A stretch of DNA of 64,000 nt from Bacteroidota bacterium (GCA_016711505.1 JADJSV010000018.1:248001-312000), one strand, 5' to 3'. Counted from the stretch's first letter, positions 28,514 through 38,963 are shown. Translations and numbers: made by a program. Notes: a model not told the origin generated them from the sequence alone.

Positions 28514-30339
28514 TTAAACAAACGCCTGCAATTCATACAACTGCTTATATACCCCCGCTTTCTCCAACAACTGCAAATGCGTACCGCGTTCAATGATCTC
28601 ACCTTGCTGCATCACAATGATCTCGTCAGCATGTTTGATCGTCGAAAGTCTATGCGCAACAACAAGCGTCGTTCTGTTCTTCATCAGATTCGTGATGGCA
28701 TCCTGAACTAAACGTTCGCTTTCTGTATCAAGCGCAGATGTTGCTTCATCTAAAATAAGTATCGGCGGATTTTTCAGAATGGCGCGTGCTATACTGATGC
28801 GCTGACGTTGTCCACCGCTCAATCTTCCGCCGCGGTCACCGACATTCGTCTGATAACCTTCTGTCATCTGCATAATGAAATCGTGTGCATTTGCGATCTT
28901 CGCTGCATTCTCAACATCAGCAACACTGATGTTGTCAAGACCGAATGCAATGTTGTTGAAAATTGTATCGTTGAATAAAATACTTTCCTGATTCACAATT
29001 CCCATGTTACCGCGAAGATCATTCAGTTTGTAGCTGTTGATGTTTTCACCATCGATGAGAATTTCACCATGCTCCAGATCATAGAATCGCGGAAGCAGAT
29101 CGACAAGCGTTGTCTTTCCGGAACCTGATTGTCCTACGAGTGCAATCGTTTTTCCTTTTTCGATTTTGAGATCGATGTTTTTCAGAACCCATCCTGATCC
29201 GCCTTTGTGATAAGCGAATGAAACATTTCTGTATTCAATTGCATGATTGAAATCTGCAAGTTGGATAGCATGTTCTTTATCAGCTATCGTAATTTCTGCA
29301 TCCAGAATTTTATTGATACGTTCAACACTTGCCAGTCCGCGCTGAACATTTGAATACGCTTCACTGAACGATTTCGCAGGCGGGATCAATTGCGAGAAGA
29401 TCACAATGAAATAAATGAACACACTCGGTTCAAGATTTACCGCCTGATCCAGTACGAGTTTGCCACCGAAGAAGATCACGATCACCATTACAACAGCGCC
29501 AAGAAATTCACTCAACGGTGAAGTAAGATCCCGTTTGCGATAGAGACGGATCATCAGTCTTCTGTATTCGTCATTCAGCTTGTAGAATTTTTTCTGAAAG
29601 AATGATTCTGCTGTGAAAGCTTTTACTATGCGCAGACCAGAAAGCGTTTCTTCAATTGCAGAAAGTAAAACTCCCATCTTCGCCTGACTTTTTGAAGAAG
29701 TTCGTCTAAGACTTTTTCCGATTTGTCCAATGAGTAAACCAGCTATTGGTAACAGGATGAATACAAACAGGGATAACTGCGGACTTATGATCACCATCGT
29801 TGCCAGATAAAGTGCAACAGTAAATGGTTCGCGGAAGATCACTTCCAGTGATTGCATGATACTCCATTCGATCTCCTGCACATCACTGGTCATGCGCGAC
29901 ATGAGATCACCTTTTTTTTCTTCGGAGAAATAGGTAAGAGGAAGAAATAAAACTTTGTTGTACATTTTATTTCTGAGATCACGCACAACACCATTACGGA
30001 TCGGCGAAATAAAATACATAGCGAGATAACGGAAAAGATTTTTCAGGAAAAACAAAATAATGATAAGCACACAGATATAAGTAAGCGCCGGAATTTTTCC
30101 GTTTTCTATAATGTACTGACTTAAATAGTAATTGAAATTGGCAAGTGCAGCATTAACAGAAAATGTCCACTCCACTTTAGCATAGACTTGTTCCTTTCCG
30201 AAGAGCACATTCATAAAAGGAATGACCATCGTCAGTGAAAAAAGCGAGAACACCACCGAAAGCATATTGAAGAATATGTTCAAAAGGCAAAACCTTTATA
30301 CGACTTCACATAGCGCAGCAGGCGCAGGTAGTTTTTCAT
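28514..30339 (-). CDS. MsbA-like lipid/drug exporter, ABC transporter with fused ATPase, one indel
   Basis: Half-transporter of 608 residues after correction. Six N-terminal transmembrane helices (to about residue 330) precede an ATPase with Walker A GQSGSGKTT, signature LSGGQRQR, Walker B LILDEATSALD and the switch His in VVAHRLST. It resembles MsbA, which flips lipid A, though drug exporters look alike. A missing base in the A run 30282-30285 separates the true N-terminus (MKNYLRLLRYVKSYKGFAF) from the rest; the real start is ATG at 30339. Its 3' end faces the repeat array, and it is downstream of a T9SS protein gene. Confidence 0.86.
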
Positions 30340-30358
30340 TGGGGGCAAAGATATTCTT

Positions 30359-32011
30359 TTATTCTTTTACTATCCTCAAAGTTTGCTCCTGATTTGAACC
30401 TGTTTTTAACGTATAAATTCCACTGGCAATGTTCTCAAGATTGATGGTCGTATTTTCAGTTACTAATTCACCACTTAAAACTGCTTTAGATGTAATATCA
30501 TAAATTGTATAGGTCTCGCCAACAAGTCTGCTGCTGATTTTCAATTCGACAAAGTTCATTGCAGGGTTTGGATAAGCAACTATTATATCAATAGCATTTT
30601 CTACAACAGAAGTTTGAACAGGAGATTGATATACCGCACAGAAATGGTTTGAAGCAGTAGCGTTTAAAATTAATGTTCCCGATGTCGGATCCATATCGGT
30701 GTTATCTGAAATTAATCCTGTCGTTGCGAAAGAATTATTCGGAAAGCTATGAATAGAATTAAATCTACCAAAACCATCAATTGTAAAACCACTTTGTGTG
30801 ATACCGGTTGAATTGAGTTTTATATAGAACGGACTGAACGAAGAAGATGCTGATAAAATTGTACTGTTACCAAAATCAATTGTTCCTGCCAGATTCCCGA
30901 CAGCAGCAATATCGGCTCCATAGAAGTCAAGACTGAAATTCCCAAACGAACATTCACCTTCATACGTTTGTACCCAGATGAAATTTAGGAACCGGTCATA
31001 TTTAGCTATAAAACCATCCTGAAACATTGCCGAGGAAGACGTTCTGAATACCACATTTGAGCCCGGATCAAAATCAACCATACCGCCATATGTTCCTGCA
31101 ACATAAATTTCTCCGGTTGATTTATCAGTCAACAATGACTGCGGATTAACACGTGCACCGGCAGGGAAATCTCCAATGGTCATTTCGCTACTTCTGCTAC
31201 CGGCATTATCGAATGCAGTTAAGGTTAGTTTGTAATATCCAACTGTTGCCATAAACACATTACCGCCGATATCGCTTTCAAGACTATTGTTTAGAATGCA
31301 ATAGGATGTTGTGTTGGAAATATTGTTATTCCAGACATAGTTTCCGTTATTATCATAGCAGATTACATTCCCATTTCCACCGATGTTGTAATGAACTGCA
31401 ACTCCCGGATCAACATCAATAGTTCCGTTGGGATTAGCGGCGATCACAATATTATCGTTTGGAAGAATGGTCATTGCCTGCGCAACGATATCGCTTGTGG
31501 TCGGATCACCAATGCTGAACGCCCATTGGTATGATCCCGATGGATCATATTTAGCTACGAAATAATCAGTGTAAGTAGGGAAATGGCTTCGCAAAGTATC
31601 AACACCTGCATCAGAGAAATCGAAATCGATCAGTCCGGTAAAATTTCCAACAACAACAATTTCATTTGCCGAATTCACTTTCAGTCCGACGAATTCGAAC
31701 AGACCAATTTGTGAGTTGTTCTGAAAGTAATGGATCCAGATCAAATTGCCTGAAGAATCAGTTTTTGAAATGTAGTAATTGTAAGTCGCTGTACTGAATG
31801 AAGTATCTGCCGGATCAGCACCCGGATCCATATCAGCATTTCCCAAAAGTATTCCTGTTACGATAAGATTCCCCGAGTGATCAGTCGTTGAGTTGTAAAT
31901 TGTGTTATACGTTTGCACAGCTCCGACAGGAATGTATGCCCATTGACAAGAAGGTTGGGCGAAAACGATTGAGTTTATTAAAAGTACTGCAAGGGTCAGG
32001 AGCTTTTTCAT
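30359..32011 (-). CDS. secreted protein with SBBP-like repeats and T9SS sorting domain
   Basis: Protein of 550 residues: signal peptide (cleaved near VFAQ), a long region of about 60-residue repeats of the type DFDPG / DMDPG ... FIAKYD ... GNFIW (beta-propeller-like, similar to SBBP repeats), and a C-terminal T9SS type A sorting domain of about 75 residues starting VAYPNPAMNFVELKI and ending with GIYTLKT and TLRIVKE. It should be exported by Sec and then moved to the cell surface by the T9SS. The role is unknown; such proteins may be structural or adhesive. It has its own strand neighbour, the ABC exporter, 20 bases downstream. Confidence 0.85.
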   Translation of the reverse strand: MKKLLTLAVLLINSIVFAQPSCQWAYIPVGAVQTYNTIYNSTTDHSGNLIVTGILLGNADMDPGADPADTSFSTATYNYYISKTDSSGNLIWIHYFQNNSQIGLFEFVGLKVNSANEIVVVGNFTGLIDFDFSDAGVDTLRSHFPTYTDYFVAKYDPSGSYQWAFSIGDPTTSDIVAQAMTILPNDNIVIAANPNGTIDVDPGVAVHYNIGGNGNVICYDNNGNYVWNNNISNTTSYCILNNSLESDIGGNVFMATVGYYKLTLTAFDNAGSRSSEMTIGDFPAGARVNPQSLLTDKSTGEIYVAGTYGGMVDFDPGSNVVFRTSSSAMFQDGFIAKYDRFLNFIWVQTYEGECSFGNFSLDFYGADIAAVGNLAGTIDFGNSTILSASSSFSPFYIKLNSTGITQSGFTIDGFGRFNSIHSFPNNSFATTGLISDNTDMDPTSGTLILNATASNHFCAVYQSPVQTSVVENAIDIIVAYPNPAMNFVELKISSRLVGETYTIYDITSKAVLSGELVTENTTINLENIASGIYTLKTGSNQEQTLRIVKE

Positions 32012-32261
32012 GATAAAAAGGGTTTGGTTTTAAATCAAATATAATAATTTGTCTGAATATACTCCCGCCTCGCCTTTAAGAATGAAATTAAAGTAAAAAC
32101 GAGCCAATTCCATCACAAATTCAGGTTCTTAAATCCAGCCCGTTGTTGAATTATAATTTTTGCCATCACAATCCGTTTCCTAAATTTGTTGAAATAACAA
32201 ACGATTGCCCAATCACTCAACGAATACCACACCTAAAACACTTTAATCCAAAAAATCCCCA

Positions 32262-32957
32262 ATGAAAAAACTCCTCTCCATATTTCTTTTTACTTTCTTC
32301 ATAGCAAATGCGAACGCCCAATTCTACTTCGGCCCCCAAGCCGGCATAGGAGTAGCCACCTTAAACGAAACCGAATTCAACGTCAACAGTAAGTTCGCGT
32401 ATCACGGCGGATTGATGTTCAACATACCATTTACGCATCATTTGTCTGTGATGACAGGCGCTTTGTATTCATCGAAAGGCTTCAAGTATGATTATGTAAC
32501 CGCTACACGCTCGACAGTACAAAATGGACAAGCAGTTGATTCGGTTTTGATTGATGTTGGGATCAAAGGTGATGCAACACTCGGTTATCTCGACATTCCA
32601 ATCATGCTTACTCTTTACTTCGGCGACCAGGGCGGCTTCTTCATTCAGGCCGGACCACAATATTCGTATTTGCTTACAAGCACAGCAACTCTTACCACTT
32701 CCACAACCTATAGTGTCGTAAGCGGAACCTCAACACCTCCCGCACCCGCTCAGACTGAAACCAACCTTGAATTCAACAAATCGGATCTTGCATTGGTAGG
32801 CGGTATTGGTTACAAGCTTCCATCATTCCTTCTCGTGTATGCACGAGCGACTACCGGCTTTATGAAAGTGATCGATGATAAATTTGCTTCGGATGAGAAT
32901 GCGGGGAAGAATTTTGTGATTGAGGTGGGGGTGGGGTTGACGTTGGGTGGGAAGTGA
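32262..32957 (+). CDS. outer-membrane beta-barrel protein (PorT-like family)
   Basis: Protein of 231 residues with a signal peptide (cleavage after NANA) and alternating beta strands ending in an aromatic or Gly pattern: FYFGPQAGIGVAT, GGLMFNIPF, LGYLDIPIMLTLYF, FFIQAGPQYSYLL, VVGGIGYKL-type strands and the last VIEVGVGLTLGGK. This is the small outer-membrane beta-barrel family of Bacteroidota, to which PorT belongs. Not necessarily PorT itself, so no symbol is given. It lies just before the defence island, and its stop is 35 bases from the vsr start. Confidence 0.78.
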   Translation: MKKLLSIFLFTFFIANANAQFYFGPQAGIGVATLNETEFNVNSKFAYHGGLMFNIPFTHHLSVMTGALYSSKGFKYDYVTATRSTVQNGQAVDSVLIDVGIKGDATLGYLDIPIMLTLYFGDQGGFFIQAGPQYSYLLTSTATLTTSTTYSVVSGTSTPPAPAQTETNLEFNKSDLALVGGIGYKLPSFLLVYARATTGFMKVIDDKFASDENAGKNFVIEVGVGLTLGGK

Positions 32958-32991
32958 AAAACGTAGGCATATTTCTTTAATTATTTTCCCA

Positions 32992-33450
32992 ATGAAGAGT
33001 GTTAAAAAGGAATATGTCAGAGATAAACGATCTCCTAAACCCTTAAATAGATCTGTATCAAAAGTCATGAGCTCTAATAAAGCCATGAACACCAAACCTG
33101 AACTTAAATTAAGAAGAGCAATTTGGAATAAAGGGTTGCGTGGTTATAGGTTGCATTGGAAAGTTTTACCAGGTAGTCCTGACATTGCATTTAGTAAACA
33201 GAAAGTTGCAATTTTTGTAAACGGTTGTTTTTGGCATAGATGCCCAATTTGTAATTTGACTTTACCTAAAACTAATTCAATTTTTTGGAAAGATAAGTTT
33301 AATAGAAATGTTGAAAGAGATAAACGGAAATCTAAAGAATTAAAAAAGGCTGGTTGGATTTCGATAGTTATTTGGGAATGTCAAGTAAAATCAAATTTGG
33401 AGAATTGCGTCTATAAAATTCAAAAAATAGTCTCAAAAAATTTGCGTTGA
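32992..33450 (+). CDS. vsr: Vsr-like very short patch repair endonuclease
   Basis: Protein of 152 residues. Vsr cuts at T:G mismatches made by deamination of 5-methylcytosine. Family marks in order: MNTKPELKLRRAIW, GYRLHWKVLPGSPDIAF (catalytic Asp), FVNGCFWHRCPIC (zinc Cys and His), PKTNSIFWKDKFNRNVERD, GWISIVIWEC. A second His common after the FWH motif is not evident, so this may be a variant. The start MKSVKKEYV at 32992 is preferred; an in-frame start at 32947 would overlap the previous gene. It is the first gene of the island and fits the C5-methyltransferase downstream, whose product it would protect against mutation. Confidence 0.88.
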   Translation: MKSVKKEYVRDKRSPKPLNRSVSKVMSSNKAMNTKPELKLRRAIWNKGLRGYRLHWKVLPGSPDIAFSKQKVAIFVNGCFWHRCPICNLTLPKTNSIFWKDKFNRNVERDKRKSKELKKAGWISIVIWECQVKSNLENCVYKIQKIVSKNLR

Positions 33451-33561
33451 CTAAATTATAATTAATTATATTACCTGTGAACACATGGATTGTTTTACAG
33501 CCTTACGTAAATTCTCCGCATATATTGTTAGTAAAATTCATTCCATGTTAATTACTTTTAC

Positions 33562-33596
33562 ACTTGACTATTTATATTTGACAAATATTGTCAAGT
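33562..33596 (+). promoter_or_regulatory. overlapping dyads, probable operator of the XRE regulator
   Basis: TTGACAA-ATA-TTGTCAA (33578-33594) is a perfect 7-bp inverted repeat. An outer pair, ACTTGAC (33562-33568) and GTCAAGT (33590-33596), is also perfectly complementary. The sequence ends 7 bases before the regulator ATG and covers its -7 box, as expected for the autoregulatory C-box of restriction-modification control proteins. Confidence 0.6.
33573..33580 (+). promoter_or_regulatory. -7 box (TATATTTG) of the restriction-modification operon
   Basis: Exact TAnnTTTG match, with its TTTG lying in the left arm of the TTGACAA dyad. Transcription from here would serve the regulator and methyltransferase genes. 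Confidence 0.55.
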
Positions 33597-33602
33597 AGAA
33601 AA

Positions 33603-33911
33603 ATGAAAACTGTTGGGGAAATAATAAGAACGACTAGAGAGTCGCAAGGTTTACTCCTAAGACATGTGGCTGCGCACCTTGATATCGATCAAGCAATATT
33701 AAGTAAGATTGAAAGAAGTGAAAGAAAGCCAACAAGGGACAATATTATTAAACTCGCTAAAATATTAAATCTTAATAAAGAAGAGTTGCTTATTCAATTT
33801 ATGAGTGACAAAATTGCTTTTGAAATTGCTTACGAGGATTGTGCAAAAAAAGTTTTAAAAGTAGCGGAAAAAAAAGTAAAGTATTTAAGATCAATAAATC
33901 ATGGAAGATAA
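33603..33911 (+). CDS. XRE-family HTH regulator, C-protein-like
   Basis: Protein of 102 residues. The helix-turn-helix covers about residues 5-60 (VGEIIRTTRESQGLLLRHVA then LDIDQAILSKIERSERKPT). The tail is a basic helix (KKVLKVAEKKVKYL). Size, position and a dyad just upstream are those of a control protein for restriction-modification, which times methyltransferase and endonuclease expression. The ATG at 33603 is taken; a TTG 15 bases upstream lies inside the dyad. Its end overlaps the methyltransferase start by 11 bases. An N6-type or unrelated XRE repressor is the alternative. Confidence 0.72.
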   Translation: MKTVGEIIRTTRESQGLLLRHVAAHLDIDQAILSKIERSERKPTRDNIIKLAKILNLNKEELLIQFMSDKIAFEIAYEDCAKKVLKVAEKKVKYLRSINHGR

Positions 33912-35185
33912 ATTAAAAGTGGTTGAATTATTTGCAGGTGTTGGCGGATTCAGACTTGGATTAGAAGGATGGAAAGGAAAGTCTGCATCTTCGGGATACA
34001 AAAAGTCCATTAAATCAAATTATGAAGTTGTATGGAGTAATCAATGGGAGCCTTCTACAAAAACTCAGCATGCATCACTTGTATATGAAAATCGTTGGGG
34101 AAAGAAGGGTCATTTTAATGAGGATATTTCTGCTGTAGATGTAACGAAAATCCCAAATCATGATTTGTTGGTTGGAGGTTTTCCTTGCCAAGATTATTCT
34201 GTTGCTACTTCGTTAAAAAACTCTAAGGGGTTAATTGGAAAAAAAGGTGTTTTGTGGTGGTCAATTCATAAAATACTTAGTGAGAAAAAGCAAAAGCCAA
34301 AATATCTTTTTCTTGAAAATGTGGATCGTCTATTGATTTCACCGTCAGGACAAAGAGGAAGAGATTTTGCTATTATACTTCAAAGCTTGAATGAGTTAGG
34401 TTATATTGTTGAATGGAGGGTTGTTAATGCTGCAGAATATGGAATGCCACAAAGGAGAAGAAGAGTTTTTATTCTAGCATATAAAAAAGGATCATCCATA
34501 TATAGTGAAATTAAGAAAGCAAAACCAATTGAATGGATACTTGAACAGGGTACCATTGCAAAAGCTTTCCCTGTAGAAAGTGAGACAATAAATTTCCCTA
34601 TAGAATTTAAACTTGAAGGAGATATTGTCGACATTTCTGCAAATTTTAATAAGAAGGGAATTTCAGGTTATTTTGAAAATACTGGAATTATGATCAATGG
34701 AGAAGTTACAACAATTAAGACGAGGCCCAATCATGAAGGTAATTTTATTGTTTTAAAAGATGTACTTCAAAATGGAGAAGTTACAGAGGAGTTTTATATC
34801 GATAAAAAGATCTTGATAAATGGAACTATTTGAAAGGATCTAAAAAGAAATGAGGAAGAATGCCCAAGGATTTGAATATCATTATAGCGAAGGAGGGATG
34901 ATATTTCCTGATCCAATTGATAAACCATCAAGAACAATTATTACTGGCGAAGGTGGGCCATCTCCTTCAAGATTTAAGCATGTGATTCAAGCTAACGGAA
35001 GACTAAGGCGATTATCGCCAGTTGAGCTGGAAAGACTAAATATGTTTCCTGATGAACACACGAAAATGGATGGTATTACGGATACGAAACGTGCGTTTTT
35101 TATGGGGAATGCTTTGGTTGTTGGTGTTATTGAGAGGATTGGTCTTGAATTGAATAGAAAAATTAAAAAAACTAGTACAAAGTGA
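33901..35185 (+). CDS. dcm: DNA (cytosine-5) methyltransferase, M.Sau3AI-type, two indels
   Basis: C5-cytosine methyltransferase of 428 residues after correction. Motif I is VELFAGVGGFRLGLEG, motif IV GGFPCQDYSVA with catalytic Cys at about residue 96, motif VI FLENVDRLL, motif VIII QRRRRVFIL; the variable target-recognition region spans about 230-340, and motif X is GNALVVGVIERIG at the end. Missing A in the runs 34804-34808 and 34842-34846 create a false stop; repair gives DKKDLDKWNYLKGSKKEMRK leading into FPDPIDKPSRTIITGEGG. Its neighbours are Sau3AI-like endonucleases, so the target is probably GATC with methylated C. That specificity is inferred from the gene neighbourhood. Confidence 0.88.
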
Positions 35186-35237
35186 AATTTAATTTCATAC
35201 TTTTCTTAAATAAAAATAGTTTTAGAAAAGGGATAGT

Positions 35238-36626
35238 ATGATAAAGTATGATAGAGGTAATAAAAAGTCGATTATTGATTATGCTAAAAAATTAAAAAAT
35301 AAAACTTTAAAGGAAGTATGGACAAGATTTAATAAATAAGAATTATTCAAATAAAGGCTCTTTCGGTCAATTGCTTGAAGAATTTTATTTTGAATACAAG
35401 CCCAATTCGGTTGCAGAAGCTGATTTTGCAGAAGTTGGGTTAGAGCTAAAGGCGTCTCCATTAAAATTATTATCGAATTCTGAATATCGTTCAAAGGAAC
35501 GATTAGTATTGAATATTATTTCATACTTAGATGTTGCAAAGAGGTTTTGAAACAAGTTCATTTTGGAAGAAAAATGCTAATCTACTTCTGATATTTTACT
35601 TATACGAACAAAATAAAGACCTTTTTAGAATTTGAAATTAAATTAATTGAAGAATGGAGTTTTAATGAAACAGATCTTGAAATCATTAAGAAGGATTGGG
35701 AGCTAATAAGAAAAAATTATTGAAGGGAAAGCCCACGAACTCTCAGAAGGTGATACGTTTTATTTGGGAGCATGTACTAAAGGGAGCAAAGGTGGTAATC
35801 CAAGACCACAGCATAATAGTTCTATTTTAGCGAAGCAGAGAGCTTATTCTTTAAAACAGGGTTACGTTAATCATATTATTGCTACATTGCAAATGAACCC
35901 ATAGAAATTTATGGGAAATTAATATCATCTAAATCACAGGTTGAAAAGAAGACAATTGTTGAAATTGTACAGGATAAATTTAAAATCTACTATACTAAAT
36001 CGGTTAGTCAAATTGAAGTTGAATTGGGCTTGACTTTAAATAAAGTGCGAAAAATTACTATGCAAATTTGGTTAAAGCTATATTAGGCGTTGAGTTAAAA
36101 CAAGAAGTTGAAGAGTTTAAAAAATCGGATGTTACAATTAAGACCGTTAGAATCGAGAAGAATAATTTGCCACGAGAAAGTGTTTCATTTCCAAGTTTCT
36201 GAATATGAAAAATTAATTTTGGAAGATTGGGACGAATCAGAATTCAAAGATTGTTTGGAAAAAAAATTCCTGTTTGTTTTTTTTAAAATAGTGGATAAAG
36301 AGTATGTCCTTAATAAAGTAAAATTTTGGAATATGCCACAATCTGATATAAGTGATGTTAAAAGGGTTTGGACGCGAACAAGAGAAATTGTCCAAAATGG
36401 GGATATAGTTTCTAAATTAATTGTAAAAGATTCAGGCAGAATATTCGCTCTACAAATTTCCTGGGAAAAGGAAAGCCATATCGCACATGTAAGGCCTCAT
36501 GCAAAAAATTCATTAGAAACATATTCATTACCAGTACAAGATAATGTAACCGGCTCATTTGAATATACTAAACATTGTTTTTGGTTGAATAATTTTTATA
36601 TTCGAGATGAAATTTATTTAAAATAG
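35238..36626 (+). CDS. Sau3AI-family restriction endonuclease homologue, copy 1, with many indels
   Basis: Full-length Sau3AI-like protein (about 460 codons) read over several frames. Sau3AI is built from a catalytic MutH-like half and a related C-terminal half. Here the first half has KGSFGQLLEEFYFEYKPN then ADFAEVGLELKAS, keeping the D-x6-E-x-K active site (about D61, E68, K70), and GKAHELSEGDTFYLGACTKG. The second half has VKFWNMPQSDISDVKRVW and HVRPHAKNS, ending FYIRDEIYLK. Indels occur near 35331, 35545, 35630, 35720, 35900, 36050 and 36200 (positions approximate). It may be a decaying duplicate or a badly polished stretch. It follows the methyltransferase by about 50 bases. Confidence 0.72.
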
Positions 36627-36772
36627 CTATTATAAACCTCGAAATCATTATTTTCTAAGGAGTGAAAATTTAATTTAAGTATGAATTTCTAATGCTTGGA
36701 ACCTAATTGCGATTAATTTGTGTAAAGTTGCATTTAGATTTCTTTAAAAATTGGAATTATATATATCTTAAA

Positions 36773-38184
36773 ATGTCAAACAAAAATACTACTAAATTCT
36801 ATTCTCAAAATTATAATCCGAGAAATAAAAGATCGGTTCTTGCTTTTGCTTTTAAGTTGAGAAATTCTACTTTACGAGGTGCTTGCAAGAAAGTGAAAGC
36901 AAAAATAAACATAGGAAATAAAGGTGGGTTCGGTACTGCTTTAGAAAAATATTATTTTGAGTATAAACCTAATTCAAATCCAGCACCGGATTTTCCCGAA
37001 ATTGGTTTAGAGCTAAAATCTTCACCTTTGAAAAAATCTAAACAAAATCGATTTTTGGCGAAGGAGCGTATCGTTCTAAATATGATTAATTATAAAAAAT
37101 TAATCAATGAAAAATTTTCATCATGTACTGTGATTAAAAAGAATAAAGATCTATTATTTATATTTTATCTTTATGAGAAGGGCAAAAATATTTGGGATTA
37201 CAAAATTTTAGTTGTTGAAAATTGGAAAATTCCTGAGATTGATTTGCAAATTATAAAAAAGGATTGGAATGAAATTAAATTAAAGGTGAAGCAAGGCAAA
37301 GCTCATGAAATATCAGAAGGGGACACTTTCTATCTTGGTGCCTGTACAAAATCGGCAACAGGAAATGATTTCACCGTACAGCCGAAGAGCAAAATTAAAG
37401 CTAAACCTCGAGCTTTCTCTTTTAAGCAAGGTTATATTAATCATATTCTTGCAACCATTCAAAAAAAGTCAGGAGATAATTATGGTAAATTAATACAAAG
37501 AAAGGAAATTGCAAAAAAATCGTCTGTCGAAGAAATTGTATCTAAAAAGTTTAAAAAGTATATAGGTATGACAATTTCGCAAATTGAAAAGAACTTGGGA
37601 ATCAAATTGAATAGGTCAGCAAAAAATTATTATTCAAGTTTAACAAAATCTATTCTTGGAATAGAAATAAAAAAGGAAATTGAAGAGTTTGAAAAAGCAA
37701 ACATTAAAATTAAGGTTGTAAGAATTAAAGAGAACAATTTACCAAACGAAGACATGTCTTTCCCGTACTTTAAATTTCGAGATTTATTAAACGAAAGTTG
37801 GGCGGAATCTTCATTTAAAAGTGTTTTGGAGCAGAAGTATTTAATTGTTTTTTTTAGAAAAGTGGGGAACAAATTTATTTTTGAGAAAGTAAAATTTTGG
37901 AATATGCCTTATAGGGATATTGTTCAAGCGAAGAGAGTTTGGCTAAGAACTAGGAAAATTTTATCAAATGGTGATATAGTTCTAGGAAAAAAAGGAAAAG
38001 GAGAATTACTAATTTTCCAAGTAAGGATTATAATGAAGTCGCTCATGTGCGGCCACATGCAACGAACTCAAAGGATACAGATTATTTACCTGTTAAGGAT
38101 AGAAAAACAGGCTTGAGGTATTTTACCAAACAAAGTTTCTGGCTTAATAATTCATATATTAGAGATGAGATTTATTTGAAATGA
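36773..38184 (+). CDS. Sau3AI-family restriction endonuclease homologue, copy 2, one indel
   Basis: About 470 residues after adding one missing C near 38017-38018. The catalytic MutH-like half has KGGFGTALEKYYFEYKPN and PDFPEIGLELKSS (D73, E80, K82, the spacing of MutH), then GKAHEISEGDTFYLGAC and the AFSFKQGYINHILA helix. The C-terminal half mirrors it with FLNESWAESSFKSVLEQKYL-like strands, VKFWNMPYRDI, HVRPHATNS and NNSYIRDEIYLK. It should cut GATC where C is unmethylated, by family. The ATG at 36773 (MSNKNTT) is preferred; a longer start lacks similarity to the paralogue. Its last 26 bases overlap a convergent gene. Confidence 0.82.
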
Positions 38185-38792
38185 TATGTTGTGCAGAGGC
38201 AATTTGCAAGAGCTTTTCTTTTTTAATCACAATATTTATTGGACTTTCAACAAATTTATCAGAATGATAAAAATAGAATGGCAGATTGGTATCTTTGAAA
38301 CATGCTCCATTTATTTTTTCAGTCCTTATTTGAATAACCGTTTTTTTAATTTTATCGTCATTAAAACCAAATTTTTCTAACATTTGAATTATTGCATCTC
38401 TTTTTTACAAGTATTAGTTCTATTTTGGTAATATCTTTTCTTTGAATCCCTTATCTTTTGTGGCCCAAATCCATACGATTATATAATATTGAGTCAGTTT
38501 TGATTTATCAAGTAGCCAACCTTCAACTTCTTTTCCTGTTGCTAATTTAAAGCTAACCTCAAATGCAAAAGTTGGTAGTGATTTATTTACATAATGAACC
38601 ATCGCCTTTTCGTCGACCAATAAATTAACTTCGTCTTCTAAATCGAAGATGCACATCAATTCCAAGCATTTGTTCTTCGTATGTAATTCTCCTTTGAAAG
38701 TTTTTTACATACTTGAAATAAAATTGATTGTCCAAAAATTTACCGACTTCAATTTCTGCTTCACTATCTGATTTTCTAAAGGAACCACTCAT
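38159..38792 (-). CDS. defence-island protein with PD-(D/E)XK-like motif, three indels
   Basis: About 210 residues once three single-base indels (near 38655, 38433 and 38404) are corrected; I do not recognise the family by name. It starts MSGSFRKSDSEAEIEVGKFL. The stretch LGIDVHF ... LLVDEKAMVHY gives Asp (about 46) then D-E-K (about 60-62), the spacing of PD-(D/E)XK nucleases, followed by LPTFAFEVSF and a WLLDKSKLTQYYIIVWIWA strand. The region after FGFNDDKIKKTVIQIR is helical and then INIVIKKEKLLQIASAQ. It is convergent with the second Sau3AI homologue and overlaps its stop by 26 bases. A nuclease role is inference. Confidence 0.55.
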
Positions 38793-38936
38793 TTAATCGA
38801 TCTTAAAAATATACTCAATCTCACAAAAGTCTTTTCATAGAAATAGAATACTCGAAAAGCTTAATATCCATCAGATTCCAATACTCGTAAATAAAACACT
38901 ACTAAACAAGTTCTTATAAGATTTATCCATTTTTAC

Positions 38937-38944
38937 TATCTTTG
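38937..38944 (+). promoter_or_regulatory. Bacteroidota-type -7 box of rbfA
   Basis: TATCTTTG is an exact TAnnTTTG match, 19 bases before the ATG at 38964. It marks the return to housekeeping genes after the island. Confidence 0.6.
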
Positions 38945-38963
38945 CAAACTTACAAAAGACCAA

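Noticed and set aside
32947..32991. Upstream start for Vsr
   Set aside because: It would overlap the outer-membrane protein gene and adds residues not seen in the family.
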